Assembly: GCA_937980645.1 (NCBI GenBank)
Contig: CALJPQ010000008.1
Span: 1 to 64,000, forward strand
DNA from: an uncultured Saprospiraceae bacterium
GTDB lineage: Bacteria; Bacteroidota; Bacteroidia; Chitinophagales; Saprospiraceae
Reading direction: 5' to 3'
DNA length: 64,000 nt
Part shown: positions 9,243-18,636 of the stretch, one piece after another
Position numbering within the stretch: the stretch's first letter is position 1
How the letters are laid out: the number at the start of each line of letters is the position of its first letter
The notes under the pieces: generated by a model
Told to the model about the DNA's origin: nothing
The model's database searches: none
What the model saw: the letters and a program-made list of their open reading frames with translations, nothing else
Program-made: the position numbers and the translations under genes

Positions 9243-9351
9243 TAGCCACGAAGGCACGAATTTGAGGCGACCTCTCCCGCAAGGAGGTGTCGTCTCTGCG
9301 GGCTTTCACGAAGGCCCGAATTATTCGTTTTCACTCGTGCATTCGTGGCGA
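9243..9351. repeat. Composite inverted/direct repeat (CACGAA-type), REP- or MITE-like
   Basis: The arm at 9243-9260 (TAGCCACGAAGGCACGAA) matches the reverse complement of 9334-9351 at 16 of 18 positions. The same CACGAAGGCACGAATT word recurs in direct orientation at 9307-9321. Inside lies a smaller hairpin, CCCGCA (9276-9281) with TGCGGG (9297-9302). The element sits alone in the ~600-base gene-free stretch before the cytochrome c peroxidase gene. Confidence 0.7.
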
Positions 9352-9562
9352 CGTCGCTGCCTGAGGACGATAGCATTTTGTCCTGCCTGCCGTAAGATCG
9401 CTCAGTAAAACTGTCGGACGAACGCAAAATACCACCACGTTTTTTAGAGTGACTCAATAGCGACAAATCTACATTTTCAAGTGCCAGATATGAAATATGG
9501 TACCTCGTTTGATGCCTGACGACAGAATTACCTGTATGTCGTTTCACTGTGGTCTCAACATC

Positions 9563-10915
9563 ATGAAAAAAACATTTACTGTTTTTATCGCCCTGGCGAG
9601 CATCGTTTACTGGTTGGCCTGCGTGCACGAAGCTGAATGGACCTTGGACCAGCATCTGGCTGATGCCCTGAACCGCCACTCGCACACCGGCTCGCTCGAA
9701 TGGTACATCATGCCTGAAAGCGATGACTACGCTGCGCTACCTTTTCAGGATCCCCAAAACCCGATAACGAAAGAAAAAGTCGAGCTTGGCCGTTTGCTTT
9801 TTTTCGAGACAGGCCTTGGGCTGGAAGCCAACCGGGATGTTCTGATGGGCACGTATTCCTGTAGCTCATGTCATGTGCCAGGCCGCAGCTTCACGGCTGG
9901 TCGTTTTCAGGGGATTGCCGACGGTGCTATTGGCTTCGGCCAATCGGGCGAAGGCCGTTCCAAACATCCGCTCTATGCCGGTGATGATGTGGACGCGCAA
10001 GGGGCACGCCCGCTCCCTACCATCAACCTGGCTTACGTAACCAATGCCCTTTGGGCTGGATCGTTTGGTTCCTACCATGTCAACACAGGCACTGAGTCGG
10101 TATGGAACCAGGATACGCTCATCGCCATCAACTTTAAGGGCAAACACGGACTGGAGGCCAATAATGCCCGTGCCCTCATCGTGCATCGCCAGGTTATCCA
10201 TAAAGAGTTGATGGATGCCCTGGGCTATACGGAGATGTTCGACAAAGCCTTTCCCGAAATCCCCCCCTCCGAACGATATAACCGCGAAACGGCAGGGGCT
10301 GCTATTGCGGCATACTTCCGGACTATCTTCACCAACCAGGCCCCTTTCCAGCGCTGGCTAAAGGGCGAACGCAACGCCATGACTGAGCAGGAAAAACGCG
10401 GCGCTCTGCTCTTCTTCGGTAAAGCGGGCTGCTCCAACTGCCACAACAGCCCTTCGCTCAATAGTATTCCACACAAGTTTTTCGCCCTGGGTGTTAAAGA
10501 CCTGTATCAGAGCGGTTTTCAGGTATTCCGTACCGGCCCCGACGACAACCGCAACCTCGGACGCGGCGGCTTTACTAAACGCCCGGAAGATATGTTCAAA
10601 TTCAAGGTGCCGCAGCTGTACAATCTGCGCGACGTGGGTTTCTACTTCCATGGGGCTAGCAAGCACACCCTGCGCGAAGTCGTTGAGTATTTCAATAACG
10701 GCATACCCGAAAATCCCAACGTGCCAGCCAGCCAAATTTCCGCGTTCTTCCACCCGCTGGGCCTGACAGAGCAAGAGATAGACGACTTGACAGCCTTTTT
10801 AGAAAATGGCCTGTACGATCCAAATTTGGAGCGATACGCTCCCAAGCGCACGATGTCGGGCAATTGCTTCCCCAACAACGACCCATTGTCACGCATTGAA
10901 ATGGGGTGTCAGTAA
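9563..10915 (+). CDS. Di-heme cytochrome c peroxidase (MauG/CcpA family)
   Basis: 450 residues from the ATG at 9563. This start was chosen because it opens a hydrophobic signal (MKKTFTVFIALASIVYW) ending at L-A-C, a probable lipobox with Cys20. Two c-type heme sites are present: CSSCH at 100-104 and CSNCH at 290-294. The GRLLFFETGLG segment before the first heme is typical of bacterial di-heme peroxidases. The family reduces hydrogen peroxide with electrons from small cytochromes, or oxidises other substrates, in the periplasm. No electron donor gene is adjacent. The htrA-like gene follows 178 bases downstream. Confidence 0.9.
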   Translation: MKKTFTVFIALASIVYWLACVHEAEWTLDQHLADALNRHSHTGSLEWYIMPESDDYAALPFQDPQNPITKEKVELGRLLFFETGLGLEANRDVLMGTYSCSSCHVPGRSFTAGRFQGIADGAIGFGQSGEGRSKHPLYAGDDVDAQGARPLPTINLAYVTNALWAGSFGSYHVNTGTESVWNQDTLIAINFKGKHGLEANNARALIVHRQVIHKELMDALGYTEMFDKAFPEIPPSERYNRETAGAAIAAYFRTIFTNQAPFQRWLKGERNAMTEQEKRGALLFFGKAGCSNCHNSPSLNSIPHKFFALGVKDLYQSGFQVFRTGPDDNRNLGRGGFTKRPEDMFKFKVPQLYNLRDVGFYFHGASKHTLREVVEYFNNGIPENPNVPASQISAFFHPLGLTEQEIDDLTAFLENGLYDPNLERYAPKRTMSGNCFPNNDPLSRIEMGCQ

Positions 10916-11093
10916 GCGCACAGCGAAGGTACCCTCTGCAGCAAAACTTTCCCGGAACGCTGCTGAATGTTAGTTCGGTGGCGCTCCGGCTTTTTGAACA
11001 TGCCGCCAAAATGGCAGGCCAATCGCCCTGGCACGCTTTTGCTGCAAGAGCCACATTCTGGCGGAACACCACAACCTCCGCTCGAAGACAAAC

Positions 11094-12110
11094 ATGATAC
11101 ACACCGCCTTCCATTTTATCGAAAACACCAGAACCTACAGCCAACCAACCCAATCGGACACCGCTGACACCCGCGACGAGACCCTACTCGATGCTTATTC
11201 ACGCACGGTCGTGGAGGTCGTGGAGCGCGTCAGCCCGGCTGTTGTGCATTTGAAGGTACAGAAAAAGGGCGCGCGCAACGCTCCCGGCAGTGGCAGCGGT
11301 TTCATCATCGGCACAGACGGGCTGGTTGTTACCAACAGCCATGTTGTCAGTGGTGCCGAGCGCATCGAGGGCGCCCTGCCCGATGGCCGCACCTATGAGG
11401 CCCGGCTGGTAGGCGACGACCCGGCCACCGACATCGCCGTAGTACGTCTGGAAAATGCCGACCGGCTCAGCACCATCGCCTTCGGCGAAAGCCGCCGCCT
11501 GCGCGTGGGCCAAATCGCCATCGCCGTGGGCAATCCCTACGGCTTCCAGCACTCCGTAACGGCAGGGGTGGTGAGCGCCTTAGGCCGAACGCTGCGCACG
11601 CAAACGGGCCGCCTGATTGATGACGTCATCCAGACCGACGCAGCCCTCAACCCGGGCAACAGCGGCGGCCCCTTAGTGGACTCGCGCGGGCAGGTCATCG
11701 GGGTAAACACAGCCGTCATCCTGCCTGCCCAGGGCCTGTGCTTTGCCGTAGCATCTGACCTGGCCCAATACATCGTAGGCCAGCTCGTGCTCGAAGGGCG
11801 CATCCGACGCGGCTACCTGGGCATTGGGGCCCAAAATGTGCCTTTGCCGGCCCGCCTCGTTGCTGAATGGCAGCTGCCCGCCGCCACGGGCGTGCTGGTG
11901 CAGAGCACCGAACCCAACAGCCCGGCCGCCCGCGCCGGCCTCAAACCCGGAGACGTGCTCGTACGCCTGAAAGACCAACCCGTAGACTCCATTGACACCC
12001 TCCACAAAAAGCTAAGTGCCGATACTATTGGCCAGCCCCTGCCACTGCACGTGCTGCGTCAGGGAGCGCTATTGGTACTCGAAGCCATCCCAGAGGCGTT
12101 GCCCGCGTGA
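11094..12110 (+). CDS. HtrA/Deg-like trypsin-fold serine protease with PDZ domain
   Basis: 338 residues. The protease domain at ~35-225 carries the triad His83 (VVTNSHVV), Asp113 (DIAVVRL) and Ser190 (GNSGGPLVD). One PDZ domain follows at ~235-330 (TEPNSPAARAGLKPGDVLVRL). HtrA proteins degrade or refold damaged proteins, usually in the periplasm. Here the N-terminus (MIHTAFHFIENTRTYSQ) shows neither a signal peptide nor a membrane helix, so the location is unclear and a cytoplasmic role is possible. The length is that of a one-PDZ DegS-type protein without the anchor. Confidence 0.9.
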   Translation: MIHTAFHFIENTRTYSQPTQSDTADTRDETLLDAYSRTVVEVVERVSPAVVHLKVQKKGARNAPGSGSGFIIGTDGLVVTNSHVVSGAERIEGALPDGRTYEARLVGDDPATDIAVVRLENADRLSTIAFGESRRLRVGQIAIAVGNPYGFQHSVTAGVVSALGRTLRTQTGRLIDDVIQTDAALNPGNSGGPLVDSRGQVIGVNTAVILPAQGLCFAVASDLAQYIVGQLVLEGRIRRGYLGIGAQNVPLPARLVAEWQLPAATGVLVQSTEPNSPAARAGLKPGDVLVRLKDQPVDSIDTLHKKLSADTIGQPLPLHVLRQGALLVLEAIPEALPA

Positions 12111-12133
12111 AAGCAAGGACGGCCCTCGGTCTG

Positions 12134-12141
12134 TATCTTTG
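12134..12141 (+). promoter_or_regulatory. Candidate -7 box (TATCTTTG)
   Basis: TATCTTTG matches TAnnTTTG and lies 15 bases before the ATG of the decayed AAA-ATPase gene. No -33 TTTG was found. Confidence 0.45.
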
Positions 12142-12156
12142 CCCAAAATCGCGACC

Positions 12157-13744
12157 ATGCTCAAGAAACTGCCAGCTGGCGAGTCCAGTTTCCCGGCTAT
12201 TCGAGAGGGCGATTGGCTTTACGTGGACAAAACAGAGCCTATCTACCACCTGGCGAGCACAGGCAAGTACTTCTTCCTCTCGCGCCCGAGCCGCTTTGGT
12301 AAATCACTGACCGCCTCTACCCTTAAGACACTCTTCGAGGGCCGGCGCGAGCTGTTCAAAGGATTATGGATATACGAACACAGCGACTGGGACTGGAGCC
12401 GGAAATATCCCGTCATCTCCCTGTCGTTCAATGCCATAGACTATAAAACTAACGGCCTGGAAAAAGCCCTCTCTCCGGAACTGGCCAGGCTGGCCCAGTT
12501 CCACGGCGTGCAGCCCAACGGCCTTTCGGCTAAAGACAAATTTCGCGAGCTCATCCTGGCGCTGGGCAAGGACGCTCCAGTTGTCGTCCTCGTAGGCGAG
12601 TACGACTAGCCCATCAACGACTTCCTGGACGACTACGAACAAGCCGACGCCAACCGCGACGCGCTGGGTAACTTCTTCGGCGTGCTCAAGGCCAACGATG
12701 TAGCCGACTGCTTGCGCTTCGTGTTCATCACCGGAGCATCCAAGTTTTCCAAAGTAACCCTCTTTTCCGATCTCAACAACCTGACCGACCTGACCCAGCA
12801 CCCGAAATTCGGAACCTTAGTGGGCATCACCCAGACCGAGCTGGAAACTTGCTTCGACGGATACATCGCTCAAATGGCTCAGGACAGCGGCTGCACGCGC
12901 CAAACCCTTCTGGATAAAATCCGGTACCGGTACAACGGTTACACCTGGGACGGGCGCAACTTTGTGTACAACCCCTTCTCGCTACTCCACCTCTTCAGCA
13001 GCGGCAGTTTCAAAAATTTTTGGTTCACCTCAGGCACCACTGGCTGGCTGGCGCGCAAAATGCGCGACGCGGCCGTCAATGTCGCTGCCCTGAAGGGCAT
13101 GGTCGTGCAGGAGAGTTTCTTCGACCGCTTCGAGATACGCTATTAGACCCCACAGTACTGCTGTACCAGGCGGGCTACCTGACCATCAAGGAAATCATCC
13201 GCGAAGATGTCGAACAGAGCTACCGATTGGGCTTTCCCAACTACGAAGTGCGCAGCTCACTCATAGACAGCCTTTTCCAGGCCTATGCCGACACTCCGGT
13301 CAGTGAAATGGGTGCCATCGTGCAACACATGCGGGCCGCCCTGACGGAGCACCAACTGAGCGACTTTATCGAGCTACTGCGCAGCATCTTTGCCCACATC
13401 TCCCACCGATTGCTCAAGCAATACATCGAGAGCGAAAACCTCAAACTGTGGGAGGCCTATTACCAGACCATCGTTTACCTGTAACCCTCAACCTGGCGGG
13501 CAGCCATGTGGCCTGCGAGGTGCGGACAAACCAGGGCTATATAGATGCCGTAGCCGAAACCAGCCGACACATCTACGTGATGGAATTCAGAATGGGCAAA
13601 GCCGCCGAGGCCATGCAGCAAATCCGAGAAAAAGGCTACGCCCAAAAGTATCTCCATCGCGGCAAAACGGTTACCCTGCTAGCCGTGGGCTTCGACTCGC
13701 AAGCGCGCAACATCGGCAACTGGGAAGAAGAAAGGCTAGTATAA
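12157..13744 (+). pseudogene. AAA-ATPase-like / PD-(D/E)XK nuclease (PF09820 + PF08011) gene, broken
   Basis: The start at 12157 reads MLKKLPAGESSFPAIREGDW, with a Walker A-like RPSRFGKS, which is the AAA-ATPase-like domain of a large Bacteroidota family. An in-frame TAG at 12607-12609 falls where relatives read EYDKP, and the Walker B Asp is Gly (VLVGEYD). The frame reopens to 13146 (RYNGYTWDG, YNPFSLL). Homology then jumps frame near 13130-13143 (LLYQAGYLTIK), and again near 13470-13485 into the C-terminal nuclease domain (IYVMEFRMGKAAEAMQQI, where E-F-R stands for the usual E-[FL]-K). With one nonsense change and two frameshifts the gene cannot make the full protein. The intact family is of uncertain function, possibly mobile or defence-linked. 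Confidence 0.9.
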
Positions 13745-13781
13745 AGGCGCCATCGCCTCACCGGAAGGCTTCACCTTTCGC

Positions 13782-14666
13782 TCAAATCAGCCCCTGCGGA
13801 TACAATGCCGCCAGTGCCGCTTGCACCGTTGCCTTGTCGGCCGGGTAGGTAACGCCATACCACGAGCTTTCGCACGTCTCTACGCGCACGCGAACGCGAT
13901 GTTCGTGCACCAGCCGGCTGACGACGCTGGGGATGTAAAACTCGGCCCGCGGGTTATTCCAGTTTTGCTGCACGAAGGTGCGAAACTGGGCATCTAAGTG
14001 CTCAAAAAGGCTGGGGTGAAAGCCCCAGAAATTCATGGACACTGGCGTATCGGCGGGCAGCAGGTAGCGCTGTTCGTTGTCATCTGTAAAGCCGATGCCA
14101 TCGTCGTGGCGTTCGATACGGGTGCGTTCGACTACATCGGACAAGTAACCCTCCGGACCAACGGTGCACACGCCGCGCGAGACGGCGCCGTTTTCCGAAA
14201 GGGTGTTGCCTAAGCGATAGGCGACCATGCCGTAGAGGTCGGGTGCGCATTCGCGCCGGAGAAAGCCGGCCATGACGCGAAAGGCGTCGGCACCGTAGAA
14301 GTCGTCGGCGTTGATGGTGGCAAACGGCTCATGCACGCACGGGCGAGTGGCCAGAATGGCGTGTCCGGTGCCCCAGGGTTTTTCGCGCGGTGGGATCTCG
14401 GGCAGCCAGTCCAGCGCCGTATCCATTTCCTGGAAGGCGTACTCCACGGGCATCAGCCGCTCAATACGCGCGCCAATGCGCTGGCGAAATTCATCTTCGA
14501 TGGCTTTGCGCAACACGATGACGGCCTTGCCAAAGCCGGCTTGGCGCGCGTCGTGGAGCGAAAATTCGAGAATGGCTTCGCCCTTAGGGCCGATGCCGTC
14601 CACCTGCTTGAGACCGCCGTAGCGCGAACCAATGCCAGCAGCCAGAATGACGAGCGTAGGGTGCAT
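13782..14666 (-). CDS. Sugar-phosphate nucleotidyltransferase
   Basis: 294 residues from the ATG at 14666 (MHPTLVILAAGIGSRYGGLKQ), preferred over 14693 because the signature starts there. The G-x-G-[ST]-R-[YF]-G-G-x-K motif of NTP-transferase enzymes is at ~9-20, and the metal-binding NADDF at ~105. These cytoplasmic enzymes couple a nucleoside triphosphate to a sugar phosphate to form an NDP-sugar. Unlike GlmU, there is no left-handed helix acyltransferase domain. The sugar cannot be read from the sequence. The divergent neighbour is a sugar MFS transporter. Confidence 0.85.
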   Translation of the reverse strand: MHPTLVILAAGIGSRYGGLKQVDGIGPKGEAILEFSLHDARQAGFGKAVIVLRKAIEDEFRQRIGARIERLMPVEYAFQEMDTALDWLPEIPPREKPWGTGHAILATRPCVHEPFATINADDFYGADAFRVMAGFLRRECAPDLYGMVAYRLGNTLSENGAVSRGVCTVGPEGYLSDVVERTRIERHDDGIGFTDDNEQRYLLPADTPVSMNFWGFHPSLFEHLDAQFRTFVQQNWNNPRAEFYIPSVVSRLVHEHRVRVRVETCESSWYGVTYPADKATVQAALAALYPQGLI

Positions 14667-14826
14667 GAGGAGTGTAAAATGAAAAGTGAGCAATGATTGG
14701 AGGTGATGGGTAGCCAGACGACGACTTTATTGCAAGAAAATGGCATAGGCTATGCGGGCTGAGTGGCTGGCGCACAAGCGCGGATTTTTCGCAGTTTATT
14801 TTCCATTTTCCATTCTAAACGCCGCC

Positions 14827-14834
14827 TACCTTTG
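14827..14834 (+). promoter_or_regulatory. Candidate -7 box (TACCTTTG)
   Basis: TACCTTTG matches the Bacteroidota TAnnTTTG element and lies 59 bases before the ATG of the sugar transporter. The -33 region is T-rich but has no exact TTTG. Confidence 0.5.
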
Positions 14835-14893
14835 CCCGAGCGCAAAAGTCCGAAAACGGTTTGGTTTGCGCGCTCCGACAACTGCTCGTGCAT

Positions 14894-16171
14894 ATGCAAA
14901 ACACCGCTACTCGTCCGATGGGCGACTACTGGCGCCAGATGGCACTACTGGGGTTGCTCTTTTTCATCTTTGGCTTTGTTACCTGGCTCAACGGTTCGCT
15001 CATTCCGTTTCTGAAGCTGGCCTGCGACCTGCGATACGAGTGGCAGGCGCTGTTGGTAACGTCGGCATTTTATCTCAGCTACTTCTTTCTGGCCCTGCCC
15101 TCTTCAGCCATTTTGAGCCGTACAGGTTTCAAAAACGGGATGGCATTAGGGCTTCTCGTCATGGCCTTGGGTTGCCTGATTTTCATCCCGGCGGCCCAGA
15201 CGCGCATTTACGGTCTTTTCTTGACGGGGCTGTTTGTGCAGGGCATGGGCCTGTCCATGCTGCAAACGGCCGTCAACCCGTACGTGAGTATCATTGGGCC
15301 GTTAGAAAGCGCCGCACAGCGCATCAGCATCATGGGCATCTGCAATAAGGTGGCGGGCATTCTCAGTCCTATCATCCTGAGCAGCATCGTGTTGCGCGGT
15401 GCTAAACAAATAGAAGCACAGGTGAGCGCCGCTGCCGATGCTGCCCAAAAGGCTGAGCTGCTCAACGCTCTGGCCGCGCGCGCCATTCCGCCCTATGTGG
15501 CCATGGCGGTCGTGTTGGCGCTGCTGGCACTGTTCATCCGGCGCTCGCCGCTGCCCGACATCCATCCGGCCGACGATAGAGCGGACGCTTCTGCGCCCTC
15601 TGACGCTCGCAGCATCTGGCAGTTTCCGCACCTGTGGCTGGGGGCACTGGCCATTTTCTTTTACGTAGGTGCCGAAGTGATGGCCGGTGATGGCATTGTG
15701 CTCTACGGGCGCTTTCTGGGCTTCGACCTGGACCAAACGAAATACTTCACCGCGCTGACGCTCTCGGGCATGCTCATCGGTTACCTGCTGAGTATTGTGC
15801 TCATCCCGCGCTACATCTCTCAGGAGAACTTCCTGCGCTATTCGGCCCTGTTGGGCATTGCGCTTTCCATAAGCGCTTATTTTACTTCGGGTACTACCGC
15901 GCTGACGTGCGTGGCGTTGCTGGGCTTAGCCAACGCGGTGATGTGGCCGGCCATTTTCCCCTTAGCCATCCATGGCCTGGGGCGGCTGACGCAGGTCGGC
16001 TCGGCCCTGCTCATCATGGGTATTGTTGGCGGTGCTCTCTTGCCGCAGCTGTACGGCTGGCTGGCCGACCACCCCGCTGCCGGGCCGCGCGTGGCGTTAC
16101 AGGCCGTGCTGTTGCCGGCGTATGCCTATATTCTGTACTACGGGTGGCGGGGGTACAAGGCGAGCGCATAG
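14894..16171 (+). CDS. Sugar MFS transporter (FucP/GluP-like)
   Basis: 425 residues from the ATG at 14894 (MQNTATRPMGDYWRQM). An upstream TTG at 14861 is less likely. The first helix FFIFGFVTWLNGSLIPFLKLACDL is diagnostic of the fucose/glucose-galactose permease group of the major facilitator superfamily, as is QTAVNPYVSIIGPLESAAQRISIMG. About 12 membrane helices are visible, with a charged loop near residue 230. It probably imports a hexose or 6-deoxyhexose with protons. The sugar is unknown. Confidence 0.92.
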   Translation: MQNTATRPMGDYWRQMALLGLLFFIFGFVTWLNGSLIPFLKLACDLRYEWQALLVTSAFYLSYFFLALPSSAILSRTGFKNGMALGLLVMALGCLIFIPAAQTRIYGLFLTGLFVQGMGLSMLQTAVNPYVSIIGPLESAAQRISIMGICNKVAGILSPIILSSIVLRGAKQIEAQVSAAADAAQKAELLNALAARAIPPYVAMAVVLALLALFIRRSPLPDIHPADDRADASAPSDARSIWQFPHLWLGALAIFFYVGAEVMAGDGIVLYGRFLGFDLDQTKYFTALTLSGMLIGYLLSIVLIPRYISQENFLRYSALLGIALSISAYFTSGTTALTCVALLGLANAVMWPAIFPLAIHGLGRLTQVGSALLIMGIVGGALLPQLYGWLADHPAAGPRVALQAVLLPAYAYILYYGWRGYKASA

Positions 16172-16382
16172 GAATTGACCCGACACAAGCCACTTTGTCA
16201 TGACCGGAGAAGCAGCCCTCCCCATCAGACGTCGAGAGGCACAGCAGTGTTTTTTCGCGGTGCCTATCCGTGCCCTTGGCGGTTAAATGAAGAAGGCCAG
16301 AGGTTTATGAACAGAGAGCCGTGTTTAGCGTCAGCGCGGCACTGAAAGGTTCCTTTTACATTTTCGATTGTGCAAATTCTGC

Positions 16383-16616
16383 TTAATCCTGCACATCCGA
16401 TTGTGCCAAAGCCGGAGGAAATGGCTTACTCGTCTCAAAAAGGCGTGAGGTGCATGCTTTACGGTAATAGACCCCCGCTATCTCTTTCGGGAACTCATAT
16501 ATGGGGGGGCTGTCTGCGGGAATAGGCTGTGTGAAAAACATATTTTCTTCATAACAGCGGTCCACCCAAAAGGACATCAGGGCCAGGCCAAGCAATGCTA
16601 ACAGAAAGGCTTTCAT
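16383..16616 (-). CDS. Small exported hypothetical protein
   Basis: 77 residues with a clear hydrophobic N-terminus (MKAFLLALLGLALMSFW) suggesting a signal peptide or single membrane helix, then a polar, proline-rich tail. I recognise no family. It stands alone in a region otherwise without genes. The signal-like start supports it, but the short length leaves real doubt. Confidence 0.45.
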   Translation of the reverse strand: MKAFLLALLGLALMSFWVDRCYEENMFFTQPIPADSPPIYEFPKEIAGVYYRKACTSRLFETSKPFPPALAQSDVQD

Positions 16617-16831
16617 AGCTTGACTTACGATTTTGATTTAATGAATGTGATGAGCTGGCATATCCTTTTTTTGCGGTATTAGTATGACTTTGGTGAAAAA
16701 TGTTATTGTCGGAAGTCTTCTGAAAAGTTTTTTGTCGAGACATGCGGTAGGATAGTGATGGCCTGTTCGCAAGTAGGATAAGCGACTTGCCGGATAGCGA
16801 TGGGTGCCAGCTTCTGCAAGAGTGTATGCAC

Positions 16832-16870
16832 AAAAAAAGCAGCCACCTGCTCAACGGCAGATGGCTGCTT
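16832..16870 (-). terminator. Rho-independent terminator of the pheT-rny operon
   Basis: On the minus strand AAGCAGCCATCTG pairs with CAGGTGGCTGCTT (one G-T pair) around a 7-base loop, and the 3' arm runs into seven T. It lies 30 bases after the rny stop codon. Confidence 0.92.
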
Positions 16871-16899
16871 ATGGATGTTATCCTTCCGGAGATGGAGCC

Positions 16900-18582
16900 T
16901 TAACGCGCGTAAGCCACCGAGCGCTTTTCGCGGATGACGGTTACGCGAATTTGTCCCGGGTACTGCATTTCCTCCTCGATACGCTTAGAGATGAGGAACG
17001 ACAGGTCGTCGGCGTATTGGTCGGTTACCTTATCGGCCTCGACGATGACGCGCAGTTCACGACCGGCTTGCATGGCGAAGGCTTTGGCGACGCCCTCATA
17101 GCTCATGGCCAGTTCTTCCAGTTCGCCGATGCGCTTGAGGTAGTTTTCCAGAATTTCGCGTCGGGCGCCGGGGCGGGCGCCGGAGATGGCGTCGCAGGCT
17201 TGCACGATGGGCGAAATGATGTTGTCCATTTCGATCTCGTCGTGGTGGGCGCCCACAGCGTTGATGACCACCGGGTGCTCCCCGTACTGTTCGCACATTT
17301 TCATGCCGAGGATAGCGTGCGACAGCTCGGTTTCTTCTTCGGCCACTTTTCCGATGTCGTGCAGGAGGCCAGCGCGCTTGGCCATTTTGATCTGCTTGGG
17401 ATTCAGACCCAATTCGGCAGCCATAATGGCGCAGAGGTTGGCCGTTTCGATGGAGTGCTTGAGCAGGTTTTGGCCGTAGGAGGAGCGGAAGCGCATGCGG
17501 CCCACCATACGCACTAAGGCAGGATTGAGGCCGTGGATACCCAGTTCCATCACGGTGCGTTCGCCGATTTCGACGATTTGCTCCTCTATCTGGCGCGACA
17601 CTTTGGCCACTACCTCTTCGATGCGCTGCGGGTGGATGCGGCCATCGGCCACCAGGCGCTGAAGGGCCAGGCGAGCTATTTCGCGGCGGACGGGGTCAAA
17701 TGAGGAGAGCACTATGGCTTCGGGTGTGTCGTCCACAATGATTTCGACGCCAGTGGCCGCCTCCAAGGCGCGGATGTTGCGGCCCTCGCGGCCAATGATC
17801 TGGCCTTTCATGTCGTCGTTCTCTAAGTTGAAGACCGACACGGTGTTCTCGATGGTGAACTCGGCAGCCGTGCGCTGAATGGTCTGGATGACGATCTTTT
17901 TGGCCTCTTTGTTGGCTGTGTTGCGGGCCTCGGTGATGACCTCTTGAATGATGGCACGTGCCTCGCTTTCGCTTTTAGCACGCACGGCTTCCAGCAGCTG
18001 CTCTTTAGCCTCCTGCTGGCTCAACTGGGCAATTTTTTCCAGCATCTTGATGCGTTCTTCGTTGGCAGCGTCGAGTTCCTCGCGCTTTTTCTGGACGATC
18101 TTGAGCTGCTTTTCCAGGTTGTCGCGCAACAGGTTCAGTTCGGCCTCGCGGTTTTCCAGTTCTGCCTTGCGCGCATTCATCTCCCGGACCTGTGCCTGGA
18201 ACTGCTCTTGCTGCATCTGGAGGTCTTTTTGTTTGCTGACGACCTCTACTTCCATTTCCTTCAGTTTGACCTGATGCTGGGCTTTTTCAGCCTCAAACTG
18301 GGCGCGCATTTGCGCGTAGCGCTCTTTGGCTTCCTGAATTTTCTGCTGCTTGATGCGCTCGTTTTCCGACTCAGCACGGCTGATCATTTTTTCCGCCTTT
18401 ACGGTAGCTTCGTCGGTGATGCGTTTGGCCGACAGGCGCGCCTCCTGGATGATGAGGTCGGCCTGGCGATTGCCTTCTTCAGCGGCCTTCTGGTTGGCGC
18501 GCTTGAAGGACTGGCTAGCTAGAAAATACGCCACAGCGCCTCCGATGAGAAGACCTATGGCTACTCCTATTACGATTTCCAT
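16900..18582 (-). CDS. rny: Ribonuclease Y
   Basis: 560 residues. It has an N-terminal membrane helix ([21 protein letters not shown]), a long charged coiled coil to ~240, a KH RNA-binding domain at ~250-310 ([15 protein letters not shown]), and an HD phosphohydrolase domain with H-S-I-E-T-A and LLHDIGK. RNase Y is a membrane-anchored endoribonuclease that starts mRNA decay. It is somewhat longer than the common ~520 residues, mostly in the coiled coil. It lies 54 bases downstream of pheT on the same strand, and the pair ends at a strong terminator. Confidence 0.97.
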   Translation of the reverse strand: MEIVIGVAIGLLIGGAVAYFLASQSFKRANQKAAEEGNRQADLIIQEARLSAKRITDEATVKAEKMISRAESENERIKQQKIQEAKERYAQMRAQFEAEKAQHQVKLKEMEVEVVSKQKDLQMQQEQFQAQVREMNARKAELENREAELNLLRDNLEKQLKIVQKKREELDAANEERIKMLEKIAQLSQQEAKEQLLEAVRAKSESEARAIIQEVITEARNTANKEAKKIVIQTIQRTAAEFTIENTVSVFNLENDDMKGQIIGREGRNIRALEAATGVEIIVDDTPEAIVLSSFDPVRREIARLALQRLVADGRIHPQRIEEVVAKVSRQIEEQIVEIGERTVMELGIHGLNPALVRMVGRMRFRSSYGQNLLKHSIETANLCAIMAAELGLNPKQIKMAKRAGLLHDIGKVAEEETELSHAILGMKMCEQYGEHPVVINAVGAHHDEIEMDNIISPIVQACDAISGARPGARREILENYLKRIGELEELAMSYEGVAKAFAMQAGRELRVIVEADKVTDQYADDLSFLISKRIEEEMQYPGQIRVTVIREKRSVAYAR

Positions 18583-18636
18583 TGTGATGCGAATTGAATC
18601 AGTGAACGAATAGTGGGTTTTGAGTGGTTTTCGGGG

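Noticed and set aside
9227..9685. Minus-strand ORF of 152 codons
   Set aside because: Runs through the palindromic repeat and into the cytochrome c peroxidase gene; no recognisable protein.
13130..13485. Programmed frameshifting in the AAA-ATPase/nuclease gene
   Set aside because: Two shifts plus a nonsense codon and a lost Walker B Asp fit decay better; no slippery heptamer was seen at the breaks.
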